Position numbers and translations under genes: made by a program. A model generated the notes under the pieces. That model ran no database searches and was not told where the DNA came from. It saw only the letters and a list, made by a program, of their open reading frames with translations. Below are positions 1 to 8,024 of a stretch of 64,000 bases of DNA, piece by piece; the stretch's first letter is position 1, and every line of letters begins with the position of its first letter. The DNA comes from Eshraghiella crossota (GTDB taxonomy: Bacteria; Bacillota; Clostridia; Lachnospirales; Lachnospiraceae): the NCBI RefSeq assembly GCF_025148445.1, contig NZ_CP102270.1, positions 2,281,001-2,345,000 of the forward strand, in the 5' to 3' direction.

Positions 1-1530
1 CAGAAGCTTTACGTTATATATGTAGCGTTTACCGCCGACCTTATTGTCCATCTTCACATCAAAGTAGAGACGCTCATAATAAAGGGTTCCCGCATCTGTG
101 AGTTCATAATCCTTCAGCAGATTCGTATATCTGAAAGTATCGTCGTCCGGATCGGTCGCCGACTTGCAGACCCAGTAGAACTCTATACTGTGTGTTCCGA
201 TGCGGTCCACATAAAAGTCATACAAATAGGCGTCTTCATAGCCCACTTGCACACCCGGATTGCACAGGCGGCCGAAGAAATGGAATTCGATCCTTCCCGC
301 GTCCTTCAGCTTTTGCATCCACTCGGGCATATACAGAATCTCCGCAGACATCTCATAGCCCAGACCCGCCTCCAGATCCCTTACGATATCGCCGTTCTTC
401 ACCTCTTTGAGGTTGAGATTGAAACGTATCCGCGGTTTATCGTTGCCATGATTCAGAATCAGATCATAGCGGCCTGTGTTTTTGGTGTTTCCGGATATAT
501 TCCATTCGCTGCCGATCTTGCCGATGCTCTTGTAATACTTAAACATCTTCACCGGGTCGGATTCGTTGTTGCTGCCGAAAAATCTCAATCCGTCGACTCC
601 CAGATTTGCGGAGACGTTCAGCTCCTCCGCGTTGAGGATCTTGAAGTTATTCATATGGCAGCCCCACGGTGCGGCGTTAAACTTGGGGTTTGTGATATTA
701 AGGTTAACACTCTTGGTGGTGTCGATGGTGAATGTGATTGTCTGGATCAGGGTATTCACATCTCTGTAGCTGTTGCCACAGGTAACACTCAGCGCAGTAT
801 CCTCCAGAACCGATGTATTTTTCGCCACGATGGCATAGTCGGGGCTGGTTTTCTTAGGGGCATCCTTCGTGAAGATACCAAGCTTTCCGTTTCCAAGCAG
901 CTCAAAGTTGCCACAGCCGTTCAGGCTTCCCTCCGACTGTGCCAGATCGATGACCGCGCCGGTCACACCATTTTGAGGACAGTAGGCAGTCTTATTCTTA
1001 TACCGGGTGCTATGGCGGAAGGTGACATAGGCGCCATTGGTCAGAATCATCTTCAGATCAACGCCGGGGGCATACAGGGCGGATAGATCCAGATCGTCGA
1101 ACAGAACCAGTGTCAGAGACCGACCCTCAAGCCCCGAAAGATCCAGAAAATCATTCTCGATACGCGTCCAATACTTAAGAATACCGTTATCGTATAACAC
1201 GACCCGCTGAAGATTTGTATCGCTCCTATAACTTTCGCGTAATCCCGAGTTAAGCCTGCAATCTTCCGGGTCTATAGCAATCGAACGACGGTCTACCTTG
1301 CCGTTTTTATAGAAAAAATAGCCGTAACCGTGGAGTATCTCCGTTCCCTCGACCAAATTGGTCAGTGCCGGATACCCTGTAGCAGAGGCTTGTGCTATCC
1401 CCTGGGTGGTACCGGTCTCCTCACCGCCGCTTTCAGCTCTGGCTGTCAACACGGAAAGCGGCAGTAAACCCACGATCATTATCAATGCGAGTAAAAAGCT
1501 GAGCCATTGATTTCGTTTACTTGTTTTCAT
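1..1530 (-). CDS. Secreted protein of unknown function, C-terminus beyond the window
   Basis: The reading frame is open from the ATG at 1530 to base 1 (510 codons, no stop), so the gene runs off the left edge. A strong Shine-Dalgarno (AAGGAGG, 7 nt before ATG) fixes the start. Residues 1-36 form a signal peptide (KTSKR start, hydrophobic core, LTARA end). The rest is exported, soluble and rich in Asn, Gly and beta-strand-like segments; I recognise no catalytic family. It lies 190 bp downstream of the wall-anchored cohesin-like gene, on the same strand and with the same high-GC composition, so it probably belongs to the same surface operon. Whether it ends in a dockerin or a sorting signal cannot be seen. 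Secretion is well supported; function is unknown. Confidence 0.8.
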   Translation of the reverse strand, partial: MKTSKRNQWLSFLLALIMIVGLLPLSVLTARAESGGEETGTTQGIAQASATGYPALTNLVEGTEILHGYGYFFYKNGKVDRRSIAIDPEDCRLNSGLRESYRSDTNLQRVVLYDNGILKYWTRIENDFLDLSGLEGRSLTLVLFDDLDLSALYAPGVDLKMILTNGAYVTFRHSTRYKNKTAYCPQNGVTGAVIDLAQSEGSLNGCGNFELLGNGKLGIFTKDAPKKTSPDYAIVAKNTSVLEDTALSVTCGNSYRDVNTLIQTITFTIDTTKSVNLNITNPKFNAAPWGCHMNNFKILNAEELNVSANLGVDGLRFFGSNNESDPVKMFKYYKSIGKIGSEWNISGNTKNTGRYDLILNHGNDKPRIRFNLNLKEVKNGDIVRDLEAGLGYEMSAEILYMPEWMQKLKDAGRIEFHFFGRLCNPGVQVGYEDAYLYDFYVDRIGTHSIEFYWVCKSATDPDDDTFRYTNLLKDYELTDAGTLYYERLYFDVKMDNKVGGKRYIYNVKLL

Positions 1531-1640
1531 TTAATTTCCTCCTTTACAAAAATATAGATGTTTTTAGCCGAGTATCTTCGCAGGTTACTGCATAACATTA
1601 CCTTTCCAAAGAAAACCAATTGTTTGATTTTCTTTGGAAA

Positions 1641-1683
1641 AGCAAAAGGGCGATGGCGGATGATTTCCGTCCCGCCCTCTGCT
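1641..1683 (-). terminator. Possible terminator after the wall-anchored cohesin-like gene
   Basis: The minus strand can form a stem from AGCA, AGGGCG and a short inner GC pairing (complements TGCT and CGCCCT), 37 nt after the stop at 1721. Only short interrupted T stretches follow, so termination may be partial and allow read-through into the next secreted-protein gene. Confidence 0.45.
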
Positions 1684-1720
1684 TAAATCCTTTGACTCGG
1701 TTTCCCGATATTATTGGTTA

Positions 1721-3394
1721 TTAGTTATTTGCTCTCTTTTTGCGAGAATACAGTGTTGTTCCCGTAAGTGAAGCAGCGGATACAAGCAACAGTGTAATCC
1801 AAAGAGCCTTCATACTGTTGTCACCGGCCTTAGGTGCCTCGGAATCCTGTGGCGCCGGAGGAGTTACAGGCTTCTTTGCGCTATAGCTGTTGGTGAATCC
1901 GATTTCTTCGAGCGGATTGTTGTACTCCATCTCGTTGTTCTGGTCGAACTTGAGGAAAGACCAGTCTCGGATGCTTTCGTAGCTGTCGGCAAACACCGGA
2001 ATGGCGTAGAACTTAGTCTCATCGTAAGTCCAGCCATCAGCATTGCCCTTGACCTGACGGATAACAAAGCCCTCAGACAGATTACCGGCCTGATCTCCGC
2101 TGAGTGTAAAAATAAATTTACCCTCATATGTCTTTTCGCCATTAGTCTCTACGGTATCCTGCACCAGTGTATAGATTGTAGGAGCTCCGAATTCCTCAAT
2201 AACGAAGTGGAATGTTTCCTGACCAGGAGTCATTTCGCCTGTCTTCTTTACAGTGAGTTTGAAAGGAACCTCAACACGAACGCTGCCACGCTCCCGCTGT
2301 GGCTCAAGCACAAGGCCGCAGTCGGTACATTTCACAGCGTACTCGTAAGTCGCTCCGCCCTCATGATCCGGTGTATGTGGCTGAACAACATCATGATGCT
2401 CTGCATTATATCTGCAGACATGAGCGTGTCCGTCGGCTCCTTTATATCCCCACTCAGAGGTATTGAAATCATGGTTGTCGTTGAGTGCTCTGTACGGAAT
2501 TGCATCAATAGGATTGTCACTCATATCAAACAGTTTGCCACAAAGAATGCACTCATTATAAGCGTCCCAGCCTTTCTCCGTACAGTTCGAGTCCTTCTCC
2601 GGAACAGGGTTGAGGGAACCGTGAGTACAATTAACCTTAACAGTACAGGTTGCTGTTTTTGTTCCGGCCTTTGCGGTAATGATTGCCTCGCCAGGGGCTG
2701 CTGCATTTACTTCACCCGTGGTAGGATTAACGGTTGCAACCTCTGGCTTATTAGAAGACCAAACTACCGTGTCGGTAGAATCGCCTGGAGTTACGGTTGC
2801 TGTCAGACTTGTGTCATTGTCACCGGCATTCAGAGTCAATTCGCTCTTATTAAGAGAAATGCCAGTTGCAGGCTTCGGTGCGGCAGTGATGGTGACCGCA
2901 GAGCTGTTGGGATCAAAATTCAGCACATAGTCGCCATCGACCGAATCGGAAAAGACTTGATCCGTGATGGAGATGACCGGATTCTTGCCGGCAGCCACGC
3001 CCTCCTTCACCTTGCAGGTGAAGTTGACCAGCACAGTATCGCCGGTGCTGGTATACTCACCAGCGCCATAGCTGGCATATATCTTGGTGGAAGGGGCAAA
3101 TTCTGCCGCATGGGCCCCCAGTTTAGCCGCCAGCCCGTCCGGGCAGCTGCCATTGATGAACTCCAGCTCCTCCGGGATTACCAGTTCAAATTGCACAGAC
3201 TGCAATTTTACTACCGGACCGAGAATCGCCTGATAGGCAATGGTGTCGCCGGGTTTCGCGGTGGTTTTGTCCGGTTTGATTGTAAATGTGATCGCCGGAT
3301 GCTCCGATGGATCGGCAAATGCAGGCGTCGCAATTGCCATCAATGCAAAAACCATGATAAAACAAAGTAATAGTGATGTAATTCGCTTGTTCAT
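1721..3394 (-). CDS. Cell-wall-anchored surface protein: cohesin-like, Big_2, Cys/His-rich and pilin-like domains
   Basis: The 557-residue protein has a modular surface layout. Residues 1-27 are a signal peptide ending TPAFA. Residues about 33-172 resemble a cohesin: an opening TIKPDKTTAKPGDT strand, the central LVNFTCKVK strand and the closing SAVTIT. Residues 174-254 are a Big_2 Ig-like domain (SNKPEVATVNPTTGEV). Residues 256-362 hold paired Cys and His (CILCG, CTDCG) like the zinc-ribbon-like modules of gut adhesins. Residues 371-505 resemble a Spy0128/FctA-type pilin domain that can form isopeptide bonds. The end has APKAGD (520-525), a membrane segment and RKKR, a variant of the sortase signal PKTGD. 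The AAGGAGC site before the ATG supports the start. It follows the dockerin gene in the same direction, so a scaffold-partner relation is inferred. Confidence 0.8.
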   Translation of the reverse strand: MNKRITSLLLCFIMVFALMAIATPAFADPSEHPAITFTIKPDKTTAKPGDTIAYQAILGPVVKLQSVQFELVIPEELEFINGSCPDGLAAKLGAHAAEFAPSTKIYASYGAGEYTSTGDTVLVNFTCKVKEGVAAGKNPVISITDQVFSDSVDGDYVLNFDPNSSAVTITAAPKPATGISLNKSELTLNAGDNDTSLTATVTPGDSTDTVVWSSNKPEVATVNPTTGEVNAAAPGEAIITAKAGTKTATCTVKVNCTHGSLNPVPEKDSNCTEKGWDAYNECILCGKLFDMSDNPIDAIPYRALNDNHDFNTSEWGYKGADGHAHVCRYNAEHHDVVQPHTPDHEGGATYEYAVKCTDCGLVLEPQRERGSVRVEVPFKLTVKKTGEMTPGQETFHFVIEEFGAPTIYTLVQDTVETNGEKTYEGKFIFTLSGDQAGNLSEGFVIRQVKGNADGWTYDETKFYAIPVFADSYESIRDWSFLKFDQNNEMEYNNPLEEIGFTNSYSAKKPVTPPAPQDSEAPKAGDNSMKALWITLLLVSAASLTGTTLYSRKKRANN

Positions 3395-3569
3395 AAATAA
3401 GCTCCTTTTCTTTATATTTATTTGCGGGGCTTTTTTTACGCACCCTTCCGCCGCCTCGCTTAGTTGCAGTCGGGGTGGGGAGATTTCTCTCCGATTTATT
3501 TCTTAAACCGTGTGCCTCCCTCATAAAGCGTATGAAGCAGGCGCCGGTATTAAGACTTGAAAAGAATGG

Positions 3570-6500
3570 TTACCAAAGCGGCTGTGTTTTGTTCACATGC
3601 TTGAGCAGCCGGGAACAGTCCTTGATGTTGACAGCAGAATCCCCGTTTGTGTTCGCACATTTCAGCGCATAGGTATCGGTCAGCAACTGGGTCTTGTTCA
3701 CATGCTTGAACAGCCGGGAGCAATCCTTGATATTGACGACGCCGTCCCCGTTTACATCTCCAAGCAGCCAAATCTCCGCATTCAGCGTTTTTACATCGCC
3801 GCCTACGGTTACCGTATATTCCCGTGTGGCATGGTTTTTCTTCGACACCTGCACGGTGTAGGTGCCGGCAGTAATCGAAGGAATGTCATAGACTGCGGTG
3901 TATTTTCCGGAGCTGTCTTTTGTTCCGCCCGGAACCGTTACGGTGTACCCGGGCTCCGCACTGCCTTCGGCAAATAGGGAAAAAGTCACATCGCCTCCGT
4001 CATGGAAGCTCACCACCTGACCGTGCAATCCGGAGGATACGGCAAGGGAATATTCGACCGTAACGGTGGTTCCGTTTCCCTCTGCTTCTGTGACCAGCGC
4101 CCTATTTCCGTTCACATAGGCGTCCATGATCTCGGGGTCGGCTAAATAATAACCATCCTCGCAATCCAGAATCACCTCGAATCGGTAGGATCTGCCAGCT
4201 ACAAAGGACGTATTTTTTCCCAACTGTGCTCCGCTTTCGACATCATACCAGGAATAATTCCGGACAGTGACGCCGCCTGGCACCCCGCTAATCCAATTAT
4301 TGTTGAATTCAGGGTAAGAACCCGCCCATGGATATGGTGCGCCCAATGACAGATAATCATAATTGACGACATCCGGCTCCGGTGTCAAATCAATGGTATA
4401 TGCCAACGCGGATTTATCATACGTTACTTCCTTATAGTCCGCAGCGGTGTTAAAATCGTTATTCATCCTCAGCTTGACATTTGTATTGAGATAATAGCCA
4501 AATGTGATATCGTACTGCTCAGGACCGTTGTGGAAGGTCATCCCATGCTTCCCCGTACCCACCAGCTTGATCCGATAGGTATAGTCGGGATCAATCACCT
4601 CGTCAGGGCTCGTGCTGTAAGCAACTCCGTTTTTGATTCGCTGAATTTCCTTAATCTCGAAATCAAAGTGATTATCTTTCGGTCTGATGCTCACTCCACC
4701 GACCAGGCTTCCTGCCCGCAATCCGGTAACGGTACCCCAAGCGCTTTGAATCAGCTCAGAGGGGTGGGAGGCCAGGGACACCCCCAGGGACCTTTTATCA
4801 CTGGCGACCGAAACAGATATACTGTCACATTCCCGGTTGAGGCCCCGAACCTTGATCTTTGGCGGGTTATTCTTATCGAATTTATACCCATCATAGCCGT
4901 CCTTGAGATATACACGGATGAAGCGATAATACTGATCCCCCAATATCGCGGGAACACTGCCGTTTCCGGTCAGGTCCCATATGTCCTCGTGTTCCCAGTA
5001 GCCCTGCCTATCCTCGATGGTGTAGGGAGCACTCCCATCCACAGTGAAGGTGCCGCTGGTATAATCCCCCTGAACCAGAGGCTGGCTGATATCCAGATAG
5101 ACGGTGTCGATGGTCTGGATATGATCCACCCACTGCACCACCTTTGCGCCCTTGTAGCCGGTCGAAACCTGCTTCTTTACCCCGTTGGTTTCCAGCATAA
5201 GGTTATATTGCAGCTCCATGGTGGTCAGTGCATCCACATCGGATTCATTAATGTAGTAAGTCACCGAAAACGGCTGGTCTCCTGACGCGGGAACACTGGG
5301 AAAATGCACCATGCCCTGTCCCGTATGGTGGTCACTAACGAGCATCCGAATATATCCGGTGGAATATTCGTTGGAATAGCTGTACCCGAACACACGCAGC
5401 ATGGGGGAAATCGGATACATCACAAAACTCACCCGATGATCGCTCTCCGCGGTGGTATCCACCTGGGGTGCGCTGAAGCCTCGCTCGCCGTATTCCATCG
5501 GCTCACTGTCCAGCAGGACCTCCTTCACGCCGTAGGCGTTGGAGATCACCTTGGCTATGCTGCCCTGCACGCCGAACGACGTACCCTGGAAAATCATGAT
5601 CGGCCCGCCGTTTTTAACCCACTGGCGCATATTGCCCCGCACATACCAGTTTCCGTCGTGTACATCGGTAAAGACTGCGCCGTTTTCACTGATAAGGTGC
5701 GGTATTAGATCATCCATCATACTCAGTGCATCATCGAAAGTCGCGCCCGGAATATCGTTATAAAGTAACCGGTAATCCCAGTTTCTGTCATAAAAGCTTT
5801 GCATCTTCCCGCCTATCACCAGACGGCACTGGTCCAGCTTATCGGTGGTGCGCATGAAATACGCATCGTTGATCTGCATGGTCAGATGGTCAAGATGGCT
5901 GGCATACACATCCCCAACCAATATCTGGGCGATGGATTGCCGGAAAAAGCCGCCGTTTACCACCAGCTCATACTTTCCCCGATTCTCCGGCGTGGGGGTG
6001 CTGTGCAGAACCACCCGGTCGAAGGTGCCGTCGTTGATGGTGACGCTGCCGCCTGCTTCTCCCCGAATGGCTTGCAGCCGGCGGGAAAAATACCGCTCCT
6101 CCCTCTCGCCCCCGGGACTGGTCACCTGCGTCAGCACCTCGCCGCCGTTAAAGACCGCCGTACCGGATACACTGATGGCGCACTTCGTATACTGATTATC
6201 TTTAGAGGGACACAGCATCTTGACTGTACCGCTCTCCATAACCAGCGTACCTTCACTCACATTGATAAACTCATAGTAAAATTCCTGATTAAACTCGCCG
6301 ATCAGGGCGCCGCCCCCCACGCTGTCGCGGATGGTCAGGCGGGCATCCTTATCACATATATTGAACAGATACCCCTGCGCAACCTCCGAATAGTATTTCG
6401 CATACGCATTGACGGTGTGTCCGTTCAGATCCAGCACCTTGTCCATGGCCATCGACATGAAGATGATGTTGTCCTGATGCAGACCGGTATGTCCGTTCAA

Positions 6501-6695
6501 ATCTTTTGTTTCGATGTCCTTAACCACCTTCACCACCGAGCAATTTGTCGTATATTCCAGTGCCTTTTTCAGCTCCTCCCAGGTGGAAACCTCCACCGTG
6601 TCAACTGCCGCATCGACTTTCACCGATGAGAAAGGCACCGCTGAAACAAGCATTATCACTGCCAGCAGCAGGCTAAGCCATTTCCTTTTTTTCAT
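3570..6695 (-). CDS. Large secreted protein with beta-helix-like N-terminus and C-terminal dockerin
   Basis: The 1041-residue product starts behind AAAGGAGGAAGG. Residues 1-29 are a signal peptide. Residues about 35-300 have the repeating hydrophobic/Asn/Gly pattern of a pectin-lyase-like right-handed beta-helix (LDLNGHTV, LTIRDS, LVMESGTVKM, SVTINDGTF). The middle is beta-rich without a recognised catalytic motif. Residues about 905-975 resemble a carboxypeptidase-regulatory-like fold. Residues 977-1041 are a type I dockerin with two calcium loops, DVNGDGVVNIKD and NTNGDSAVNIKD, each followed by a CSRL helix; the two halves are nearly identical. Dockerins bind cohesins, and the next gene encodes a cohesin-like domain on a wall anchor. 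Only 31 bp separates it from the receiver gene upstream, so both are probably co-transcribed. Its ligand or activity is unknown. Confidence 0.85.
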   Translation of the reverse strand: MKKRKWLSLLLAVIMLVSAVPFSSVKVDAAVDTVEVSTWEELKKALEYTTNCSVVKVVKDIETKDLNGHTGLHQDNIIFMSMAMDKVLDLNGHTVNAYAKYYSEVAQGYLFNICDKDARLTIRDSVGGGALIGEFNQEFYYEFINVSEGTLVMESGTVKMLCPSKDNQYTKCAISVSGTAVFNGGEVLTQVTSPGGEREERYFSRRLQAIRGEAGGSVTINDGTFDRVVLHSTPTPENRGKYELVVNGGFFRQSIAQILVGDVYASHLDHLTMQINDAYFMRTTDKLDQCRLVIGGKMQSFYDRNWDYRLLYNDIPGATFDDALSMMDDLIPHLISENGAVFTDVHDGNWYVRGNMRQWVKNGGPIMIFQGTSFGVQGSIAKVISNAYGVKEVLLDSEPMEYGERGFSAPQVDTTAESDHRVSFVMYPISPMLRVFGYSYSNEYSTGYIRMLVSDHHTGQGMVHFPSVPASGDQPFSVTYYINESDVDALTTMELQYNLMLETNGVKKQVSTGYKGAKVVQWVDHIQTIDTVYLDISQPLVQGDYTSGTFTVDGSAPYTIEDRQGYWEHEDIWDLTGNGSVPAILGDQYYRFIRVYLKDGYDGYKFDKNNPPKIKVRGLNRECDSISVSVASDKRSLGVSLASHPSELIQSAWGTVTGLRAGSLVGGVSIRPKDNHFDFEIKEIQRIKNGVAYSTSPDEVIDPDYTYRIKLVGTGKHGMTFHNGPEQYDITFGYYLNTNVKLRMNNDFNTAADYKEVTYDKSALAYTIDLTPEPDVVNYDYLSLGAPYPWAGSYPEFNNNWISGVPGGVTVRNYSWYDVESGAQLGKNTSFVAGRSYRFEVILDCEDGYYLADPEIMDAYVNGNRALVTEAEGNGTTVTVEYSLAVSSGLHGQVVSFHDGGDVTFSLFAEGSAEPGYTVTVPGGTKDSSGKYTAVYDIPSITAGTYTVQVSKKNHATREYTVTVGGDVKTLNAEIWLLGDVNGDGVVNIKDCSRLFKHVNKTQLLTDTYALKCANTNGDSAVNIKDCSRLLKHVNKTQPLW

Positions 6696-6726
6696 TGTAC
6701 TTCCTTCCTCCTTTCTTATGTCATCC

Positions 6727-7110
6727 TTACATCGCGTAAATCTGATCCATCAGATATTCAGCGGTCATCGAGCCGTAGAAAAACTGGTCAATGATGCCGT
6801 TTTTCTTGGCATCCCGGATATCCTTCGCCGCCTGTTTTTCGGTGTTGGAATCCACGATGAGGGCTATCTTGCAGTCAGGACACGTTGCCTTTACCCGGTC
6901 CCGCAGCTTCATCCTCTCACTAAGCAGCCAAGGCGTATAGGCGGTAACTTCCATTACAAGGACATAAGGTTGATACACTCGGCACAGTTCAATGGTATCT
7001 CGCGGAGACTCCGCACGAACCACAGTAATGTCATAGTCCGAATTTTTGAAAGCAGTCGCTATAGAATCGGCAAACAGAAAATTCTGCATATCGACCACGA
7101 TTTTCTTCAC
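6727..7110 (-). CDS. Stand-alone degenerate receiver domain (pseudo-receiver)
   Basis: This 127-residue protein has the alternating strand/helix pattern of a CheY-like receiver and nothing else. The first strand keeps an acidic residue (IVVD, D7). The third strand reads YVLVME, so Glu54 replaces the phosphorylated Asp. The fifth strand reads QFFYGS, so Tyr112 stands where the conserved Lys is expected; Ser88 may fill the Thr/Ser position. It should not be phosphorylated normally, and the Glu could mimic a constant active state. The start is GTG, with AAGGAGG 9 nt upstream. It is the first gene of the surface operon, placed between the response regulator and the dockerin protein. A regulatory role is inferred from the fold and the neighbours only. 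Confidence 0.7.
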   Translation of the reverse strand: MKKIVVDMQNFLFADSIATAFKNSDYDITVVRAESPRDTIELCRVYQPYVLVMEVTAYTPWLLSERMKLRDRVKATCPDCKIALIVDSNTEKQAAKDIRDAKKNGIIDQFFYGSMTAEYLMDQIYAM

Positions 7111-7173
7111 GGAACCATCCCTCCTTTTTCGTAATACATATGACGGATCTGCTCCGTCTTACTTTATGACTTT

Positions 7174-7220
7174 ATTGTAGCAAGGAACAATGGCTCTGTC
7201 TGTCCTCAGAAGTGAGGACA
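7174..7220 (-). promoter_or_regulatory. Promoter and 20-bp palindromic operator of the surface operon
   Basis: A perfect inverted repeat, TGTCCTCA-GAAG-TGAGGACA, occupies 7201-7220. On the minus strand a TACAAT -10 element lies at 7179-7174, and a -35 placed 17 bp upstream would overlap the edge of the palindrome. That is a typical place for an activator of the NarL/FixJ class, and such a regulator is encoded next door at 7371-8024. The symmetry is directly visible; the regulator assignment is inference. Confidence 0.55.
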
Positions 7221-7310
7221 AATGCTGTTTTATTTGGAAAAAATATGAAAAAATTGTTGATTTTTTGAGAAAACCGGTTGTAATAAAACCAGCCGAAAGA
7301 ATTAAATTAA

Positions 7311-7345
7311 GGCAACCGAGTTGACTCAAATAGAACTCGGTTGCC
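7311..7345 (-). terminator. Strong hairpin terminator after the response regulator gene
   Basis: GGCAACCGAGTT at 7311-7322 pairs perfectly with AACTCGGTTGCC at 7334-7345, a 12-bp stem with an 11-nt loop. On the minus strand it follows the response regulator stop by 25 nt and is followed by TTAATTTAATT; on the plus strand it is followed by TTTT. It separates the regulatory operon from the surface operon. Confidence 0.75.
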
Positions 7346-7370
7346 TTTTCCGTTTATGATACGATATTCG

Positions 7371-8024
7371 TTATGTTTCTTTGTGTTCTTCCTGCCAGCA
7401 TCCGGGTACCACCATGCGTTTGCCAACGGCAGCAATCATCAGACGGTTGCGGTTTGTATAACCTGTTTTTTCCAGCATTCGGTTAATGTAGGTCCGCACC
7501 GAAGATTCGGCCACATTCAGTTTTTCGGCAATCTCGGCATTGGTTTTCCCCTCACAGAGCAGGCGCAGGGTCTCCATCTCACGGTCAGACAGTTCGCATG
7601 AAAGCGTATTGCCAAGCTGTACACTCGGTACACTGTCCGGCCAGAAGTGCTTACCCGAAAGGGTGCCTTCAATCACACTCACAAGGTCACCTGAAGGGGA
7701 ATCCTTATACCAGAAACTATCGGCATTTATCTTTTTTGCCCGGTCAAGAAATCGTCCCTCTAACATGGATGTCACCATAACGATTTTTATCTTTGGATAG
7801 AACTTCTTGATCGATTCGGCAGCAGTCAGTCCATCCGAATCGCTTTCGGTGCATATATCCATTATAATCAGATCAATATGACCATCGCCGCAACGACGAA
7901 ATGCCGCATCAGCACGTGTCAGCGTGCCCGCAACTTCGCAATCTGTACACTTCTCCACGCAGGAGCAAAGATATGCCCTCGCCAGTGCCTGATCTTCAAC
8001 AATTAATATTTTCCTTATATCCAT
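7371..8024 (-). CDS. NarL/FixJ-family response regulator with LuxR-type HTH
   Basis: The 217-residue protein is a complete two-domain regulator. The receiver has the acidic pair E10-D11, phospho-acceptor D56 (LIIMD), T85 (MVTS) and K107 (WYKDS). The LuxR-type helix-turn-helix lies at about 148-200 (LSDREMETLRLLCEGKTNAE, then VRTYINRMLEKTG). It should be phosphorylated by the kinase encoded directly upstream; the two reading frames overlap by 10 bp. AGGAGGG precedes the ATG. Target genes cannot be read from sequence, but the adjacent surface operon with a palindrome at its promoter is the obvious candidate. Its own receiver is intact, unlike the 127-residue stand-alone receiver. Confidence 0.92.
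   Translation of the reverse strand: MDIRKILIVEDQALARAYLCSCVEKCTDCEVAGTLTRADAAFRRCGDGHIDLIIMDICTESDSDGLTAAESIKKFYPKIKIVMVTSMLEGRFLDRAKKINADSFWYKDSPSGDLVSVIEGTLSGKHFWPDSVPSVQLGNTLSCELSDREMETLRLLCEGKTNAEIAEKLNVAESSVRTYINRMLEKTGYTNRNRLMIAAVGKRMVVPGCWQEEHKET

Noticed and set aside
2207-6629. Long plus-strand frames opposite the wall-anchored and dockerin genes (2207-3370, 4530-5285, 5799-6629)
   Set aside because: They lack plausible start sites and recognisable domains, and lie opposite genes with signal peptides and known modules. They are shadows produced by GC-rich codons.
7240-7300. Small gene or RNA between the response regulator terminator and the surface-operon promoter
   Set aside because: The stretch is AT-rich, has no Shine-Dalgarno with a frame of useful length, and shows no stable RNA fold beyond a short AACCGGTT palindrome.
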